From CAZEAN01 sp964510225 (GTDB lineage: Bacteria > Planctomycetota > Planctomycetia > Isosphaerales > Isosphaeraceae), in the NCBI GenBank assembly GCA_964510225.1, contig CAZEAN010000192.1, positions 1 through 7,716 of the forward strand: a stretch of DNA of 7,716 nucleotides, given 5' to 3'. Positions within the stretch are counted from its first letter, which is position 1, and each line of letters starts with the position of its first letter. The notes beneath the pieces are model-generated. The model searched no databases, was not told the DNA's origin, and was given only the letters and a program-made list of their open reading frames with translations. Shown here in pieces: positions 6,041 to 7,716 of this stretch. The position numbers and the translations under genes were made by a program.

Positions 6041-7633
6041 CTAGGGTCCGTCAGTAACGAGGGTACGCTCCCGTCCATGGTTAGCGTTGCGGGCACGGTC
6101 TACTTTGCCGTAATTAGCGGCGTGTTCCTCGCAGAGCCAGAGGTAATGCCCTTCCGGCATCCGGACTCGCTTGAGGCCGCCCCAGGTACTGGCGGGATCG
6201 AGTTGTTTCAACAAATGGTGCAGGTTACGGAGAACGGCGCCATCGGCACGGATCGGTGCAGCGGAGTTACGTAATCGTTCGTAGTCAGGGCCTTGTTGCG
6301 CGAGCTTCTCCATCAAGGCGAGGGCTTTCTCGGTATCGAACGGGAGTACGCGACCGGTGAGGAGACTGAAACCCGGCAGCGTTGTTTTGAGGATTTTGAC
6401 CAGTCCTCCGATGTAAGGCAGGAGCGGCTTGAGCTGTTCGAGGGGCTCGGTAATGGTGTAATCGTCTGGGTTGGTGTCGACCGGATGCCATTCACCGTGT
6501 GGTGCTTGGCAGAACAAGTGGAGCACACTCTTGGATTGGAGTGGGTTTTGGGATAATTTGCGCTCCTTTGGTCGAATGATGAATACATTCGGGCAATGAA
6601 TCGTCTGAAGGTTCTCGAATTGTTGCGCCTGCGACTCGTGGAACTTGAGGAACTCACGTTGAACCTCTTCGATGATGTTCCGCTGCATCTGCTCAGCTTG
6701 TTCCTGCTCACGATCGGCGCTCCTGTTCTCGTGGCGATCGAAGAGTTGTTCCATTCGCTTGAGCAATCGATTGTCTCGATCGTGCTCACGGCCATGTAAC
6801 AGAAGTTCAAGCTTTACAGGTTCGAAGGTCGTGTTGCAGGGAATTTCGCTAAGACCCTTCGACCGAGCCTTCAGCAGAGCGTCGAATTCGAAGTCAGCGC
6901 CACAAGGAGTTCCATTCCCGCATGGGCATGGAACGAGTCGGCGGAAAGCGATTCCGTCATAACGCTCAAGGATTAGTTCAAGACCATCGCGGAGGAGGTT
7001 GAAGAAGTTCTCCGGATAAGGGCCACGGACGGTTAACTCAAGGTGGCCTTGGTCAGGATCAGCTCGGAAGAGGGCGAAGTGGAGACGGTCACGGTCGGCC
7101 AGTACAGCACCATGTCGCCAGTAGAGTTGATCGTCCAGGAAGCGGTGTTCCCGAGCGATGAAGGCGGTTGAGATTCCGGCAGGAAGGTTGTTGAACTTGT
7201 AGTGAAGTGAGAGTTCAGCAGTGTGTTCGCCACTGCGGGCGGCTTCCCATACAGATTGATAAGCAGGCGGATCGGCGGGCAGGCGACTGACGACAACGGC
7301 ACGGTGGTTTGAGTCGGGAATTCGAAACGCGAGATCGAACTTTTCCATCAGTCGAACGAGTCGCCAGCGGTATTCAGCGGCCCACTCCGGCCAGAGTGTA
7401 CTCCAGAGTTCTGGTTCCAGAATCCCTCGACTTAATGTGTCATCAGGGTGATCCATCACTCGACTGATTAACTGGTTCACCAGCCAAGGGTTGAGGATCA
7501 CGATGTCACCCAATTCGGCATCGCTGGGAAAGTACAGCATCCCACCAAGGTCGTGATACCAGCGCAACATGGCAGTGAGGCCGTTAGCTTGGAGATCATG
7601 CTTTTGTGAAATCAGACGGCGTAGGGAATCCAT
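6041..7633 (-). CDS. Roco-family COR-domain protein lacking its Roc GTPase half
   Basis: The protein has 530 residues. Residues 1-230 match the COR (C-terminal of Roc) domain, with LRWYHDLGGMLYFPSD (23-38) and DIVILNPWLVNQLISRVMDH (43-62), where Roco proteins typically read LHDLGVxLHFxDDxxLxDTVxLxPxW. A Cys cluster CPCG (236-239), Cys244 and Cys266 follows, as in bacterial Roco C-termini, and may bind metal. Residues 281-345 are charged and Gln/Glu-rich, probably coiled coil. The tail has LHLFCQAPHGEWHPVD (371-386), LLPYIGGLVKILK (404-416) and WGGLKRVRMPEGHYLWLC (484-501), also seen in large Roco proteins. The COR domain normally follows a Roc GTPase and mediates dimerisation; alone it cannot bind GTP. 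No leucine-rich repeats or P-loop are present. The ATG has no good Shine-Dalgarno and lies 18 bases after an in-frame TAG, so this may be half of a split or broken gene. It converges with the nucleotidylyltransferase gene, with 9 bases between the stops and no visible terminator. Confidence 0.8.
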   Translation of the reverse strand: MDSLRRLISQKHDLQANGLTAMLRWYHDLGGMLYFPSDAELGDIVILNPWLVNQLISRVMDHPDDTLSRGILEPELWSTLWPEWAAEYRWRLVRLMEKFDLAFRIPDSNHRAVVVSRLPADPPAYQSVWEAARSGEHTAELSLHYKFNNLPAGISTAFIAREHRFLDDQLYWRHGAVLADRDRLHFALFRADPDQGHLELTVRGPYPENFFNLLRDGLELILERYDGIAFRRLVPCPCGNGTPCGADFEFDALLKARSKGLSEIPCNTTFEPVKLELLLHGREHDRDNRLLKRMEQLFDRHENRSADREQEQAEQMQRNIIEEVQREFLKFHESQAQQFENLQTIHCPNVFIIRPKERKLSQNPLQSKSVLHLFCQAPHGEWHPVDTNPDDYTITEPLEQLKPLLPYIGGLVKILKTTLPGFSLLTGRVLPFDTEKALALMEKLAQQGPDYERLRNSAAPIRADGAVLRNLHHLLKQLDPASTWGGLKRVRMPEGHYLWLCEEHAANYGKVDRARNANHGRERTLVTDGP

Positions 7634-7651
7634 GGTGTAGAAGTGAGCCGC

Positions 7652-7716
7652 CTAGTCGCGACGTGAGAGGTACTGATGCAGATCTTGAAACGGCCGCCTG
7701 TCATCGACACAGATAT
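7652..7716 (-). CDS. C-terminal end of a gene entering from the right, possibly the Roc part
   Basis: In the same minus-strand frame as the COR protein, the codons before the TAG at 7654-7652 read about 20 residues, CVDDRRPFQDLHQYLSRRD at the end, with no stop before the window edge. Of the other two minus frames, one meets a stop at once and the other runs on but reads unlike protein. The piece ends 18 bases before the COR gene's ATG, so the two are co-directional and probably co-transcribed. Its spacing to the COR start is compatible with the Roc-COR linker of a Roco protein, but 20 residues are too few to identify it. Confidence 0.45.
   Translation of the reverse strand, partial: ICVDDRRPFQDLHQYLSRRD

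Noticed and set aside
6023..6070. GAGCGT / ACGCTC inverted repeat over the convergent stops as a bidirectional terminator
   Set aside because: Only six pairs with a 36-base loop and no U-tract; this is likely by chance.
6313..6810. A 165-codon minus-strand frame within the COR gene
   Set aside because: It is a low-complexity Ser/Arg/Thr-rich frame overlapping the COR protein, whose own frame has recognisable motifs throughout.
1..7716. CRISPR arrays, insertion sequences, tRNA or rRNA genes
   Set aside because: No regularly spaced repeats, transposase-like protein, terminal inverted repeats or RNA gene signatures were seen.

Overview
The window most likely comes from a Planctomycete (Planctomycetota). 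The evidence is the very large exported protein combining PQQ-type beta-propellers, a LamG domain and a methyltransferase-like fold, weak or absent Shine-Dalgarno sequences, moderate GC (just over half by eye), and frequent CGA and TCG codons. This placement rests on protein architecture remembered from that phylum, not on a search, and the genus cannot be named.

Layout from left to right. Bases 1-221 hold no convincing gene; they contain a perfect 12-base palindrome and a 14-base-pair inverted repeat that probably marks the 3' end of the next transcript. Bases 222-4367 (minus) encode a roughly 1,381-residue secreted mosaic protein: signal peptide, beta-propeller, LamG, Fn3-like module, Rossmann/methyltransferase-like domain, second beta-propeller, and a cysteine-rich C-terminus. 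A divergent intergenic region (4368-4565) has a possible near-leaderless promoter for that gene and a small cluster of AACCGAT-type direct and inverted repeats in front of the plus-strand genes.

Bases 4566-6031 (plus) are a two-gene operon: a carbon-nitrogen hydrolase (nitrilase superfamily) with its Glu-Lys-Cys residues intact, then, after 8 bases, a nucleotidylyltransferase with intact HxGH-type and SSxxIR-type motifs. The pairing suggests a shared small-molecule pathway, possibly around a nucleotide or amide, but the substrate is unknown.

Bases 6041-7633 (minus) converge on that operon with only 9 bases between the stop codons. They encode the COR domain and C-terminal part of a Roco-family protein without its Roc GTPase domain. 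An in-frame TAG at 7652-7654 separates it from coding-like sequence in the same frame that runs off the right edge. This is the most interesting point in the window: either a Roco protein split at the Roc/COR boundary, or one broken by a nonsense mutation.

No tRNA, rRNA, CRISPR array, insertion sequence or phage gene is visible. The palindrome CGATCG occurs about 20 times, roughly ten times chance expectation.
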